Assembly: GCA_044425815.1 (NCBI GenBank)
Contig: JAWXVA010000127.1
Location: forward strand, 1-6,874
Length of the DNA stretch: 6,874 nucleotides
DNA from: CAUPWF01 sp044425815
GTDB lineage: Bacteria; Bacillota; Clostridia; Lachnospirales; Lachnospiraceae
Direction: 5' to 3'
Part shown: in pieces, positions 6,056-6,874 of the stretch
Layout of the letters: each line of letters begins with the position of its first letter
Numbering within the stretch: the stretch's first letter is position 1
The notes under the pieces: model-generated
The model's database searches: none
Told to the model about the DNA's origin: nothing
What the model saw: the letters and a program-made list of their open reading frames with translations, nothing else
Position numbers and translations under genes: made by a program

Positions 6056-6512
6056 GAACTTCATGTCCTCCTATAAACTCTAAGGTTGCAAGAGCTCTTA
6101 CTGTATGAAAACTAATCTGATGTGTTGGTTTCTTAAACTTTGCCAACTCCCAAAAAGCCGCTCTAGTAATCTTGCCATCGACAAAGTTTTGAATATAATT
6201 AAAAATTGTATCATTAGCCATTGGTCCTTCTACAATATCATATTCATGTGCAACACCTTGTCTACAAGAGACAATAAAATCCAACCACTCTTCTGTCATC
6301 GTAGGAAAGTATAATACTTTCAAATTTTCATTGGGGATATATTTATATTGATTAACAATTCCTGCTCCACTATAACGAACAGCCCAACGTTTCGCTTGGC
6401 TTTCTAGCTTGGTACAGTAGAATCCAAAGAAAAAATCTTTATTAAACTTTGCTATTCTAATATCAGGAAATTCTACTATTTCTGTGCTTCCGTGATATAA
6501 TGTTGTACTCAT
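6048..6512 (-). CDS. DUF3990-family protein, ADP-ribosyltransferase-like
   Basis: This 154-residue soluble protein belongs by pattern to DUF3990, a family related, as far as I recall, to the ADP-ribosyltransferase fold. Visible family features are LYHGST (5-10, opening His7), IVEFPDI (12-18), KDFFFGFYCT (25-34, Tyr32), QAKRWAVRY (39-47), EEWLDFIVSCR (74-84), HEYDIVEGPMANDTIF (89-104) and HQISFHTVRALATLEFI (131-147, Gln132). His7, Tyr32 and Gln132 could form an H-Y-Q variant of the ART active-site triad; this is inference. The usual DFGxGFY motif reads DFFFGFY, with Phe where Gly is common. AGAGAGG lies 6 nt before the ATG, supporting the start. No secretion signal is present, so it would act inside the cell. 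It overlaps its downstream partner by 8 bp and follows the CPBP gene by 62 bp. Toxin activity is plausible given the fold and the paired layout, but unproven. Confidence 0.85.
   Translation of the reverse strand: MSTTLYHGSTEIVEFPDIRIAKFNKDFFFGFYCTKLESQAKRWAVRYSGAGIVNQYKYIPNENLKVLYFPTMTEEWLDFIVSCRQGVAHEYDIVEGPMANDTIFNYIQNFVDGKITRAAFWELAKFKKPTHQISFHTVRALATLEFIGGHEVHV
6066..6072 (-). promoter_or_regulatory. Ribosome binding site inside the DUF3990 gene
   Basis: AGGAGGA on the minus strand lies within the codons for the last Gly-Gly-His of the upstream gene. It is a full-strength site and decides the start of the downstream gene: ATG at 6055 (11 nt away) rather than ATG at 6064 (2 nt away). Confidence 0.7.
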
Positions 6513-6532
6513 AATTATCCTCTCTTCAATTG

Positions 6533-6538
6533 ATTATA
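6533..6538 (-). promoter_or_regulatory. Possible -10 box for the DUF3990 pair
   Basis: A perfect TATAAT is read on the minus strand in the 62-bp gap after the CPBP gene. No good -35 (AAATCA at 17-nt spacing) and no extended TG are visible. A start near 6526 would leave only about 13 nt of leader, most of it the ribosome binding site. It is suggestive only. Confidence 0.3.
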
Positions 6539-6574
6539 GTAAGATTATGCTCATTTGATTTATTAGCATATATC

Positions 6575-6874
6575 TCAAATAATAGAAAACATTGCCATAA
6601 TTGATGAAAATAAATTTGATAGACCATGTATTATCCAACTAGGGAGAATGCTTCCATTTGCTTTTTCTTCATTTATGTATCCCATAAACCATCCAATTGC
6701 ACCTGTAAAAACAATAATAATGAATGCTATAACTGGATTTACAAAACTGAAAAATAGAACACCATGTAATAAGCCAAATAAGATACTTTGAATAATATTT
6801 GCTAATGTAAAGTTCATTTTATTTGATAATCTTTTTAGAATAAATCCACGGAAAACTATTTCTTCAGATAGTCC
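6575..6874 (-). CDS. CPBP-family intramembrane protease (5' end outside the window)
   Basis: This is the C-terminal 99 residues of a membrane-embedded CPBP (CAAX protease and bacteriocin-processing, Abi) metalloprotease. The frame is open to the window edge, upstream of the internal Met codon at 6817, so the true start lies outside. All three family motifs in the visible part are intact: GLSEEIVFRG with the glutamate pair and arginine (visible residues 1-10), FGLLH (33-37, the FxxxH motif), and a final His83 with Asn87 in SWIIHGLSN. Hydrophobic segments at about 27-45, 48-66 and 80-97 are membrane helices. Members process prenylated or other peptides, or give immunity to bacteriocins; the substrate here cannot be told. 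It precedes the DUF3990 pair by 62 bp on the same strand. The catalytic motifs argue that it is functional rather than decayed, but the N-terminal helices are unseen. Confidence 0.9.
   Translation of the reverse strand, partial: GLSEEIVFRGFILKRLSNKMNFTLANIIQSILFGLLHGVLFFSFVNPVIAFIIIVFTGAIGWFMGYINEEKANGSILPSWIIHGLSNLFSSIMAMFSII

Noticed and set aside
6105..6314. A 69-codon plus-strand frame inside the DUF3990 gene
   Set aside because: It is antisense to a clear conserved gene, with no ribosome binding site or family resemblance.

Overview
The window is AT-rich and reads as Bacillota, most likely a Clostridia/Lachnospiraceae-type genome. The grounds are the look of the YicC, RqcH, GpmI and TpiA proteins, strong AGGAGG-type ribosome binding sites, and an rqcH/yicC neighbourhood like the one in Firmicutes. 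This assignment is an inference from family knowledge; no search was run.

Layout. Bases 1-193 hold no gene. They contain repeats: two identical 29-bp direct repeats and a long palindromic element whose right arm includes the stop codon of yicC. yicC (194-1072, minus) and rqcH (1242-2975, plus) are divergent. The gap between them carries good sigma-A-type promoters for both, with -10 boxes that overlap on opposite strands. rqcH converges with gpmI, and a strong hairpin terminator lies between them. The minus strand then carries, in transcription order from the right edge: a truncated CPBP-family membrane protease (6575 to the edge), a DUF3990 ADP-ribosyltransferase-like protein (6048-6512), a small overlapping partner protein of unknown function (5621-6055), tpiA (4797-5546) and gpmI (3075-4613). 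The tpiA-gpmI gap holds two RNA hairpins.

How the genes work together. tpiA and gpmI encode two glycolytic enzymes (triose-phosphate isomerase and cofactor-independent phosphoglycerate mutase) and are probably co-transcribed at least in part. RqcH acts in ribosome-associated quality control. YicC is an endoribonuclease. These four are housekeeping genes, full length, with their recognisable catalytic residues present. The DUF3990 gene and its overlapping partner look like an accessory, possibly toxin-antitoxin-like, module. It lies directly upstream of tpiA, where many Clostridia have gap-pgk.

The points most worth a second look are this accessory module (with the CPBP protease next to it), the interrupted palindrome at the end of yicC, the overlapping divergent promoters, and the Asp-to-Glu change at RqcH residue 97.
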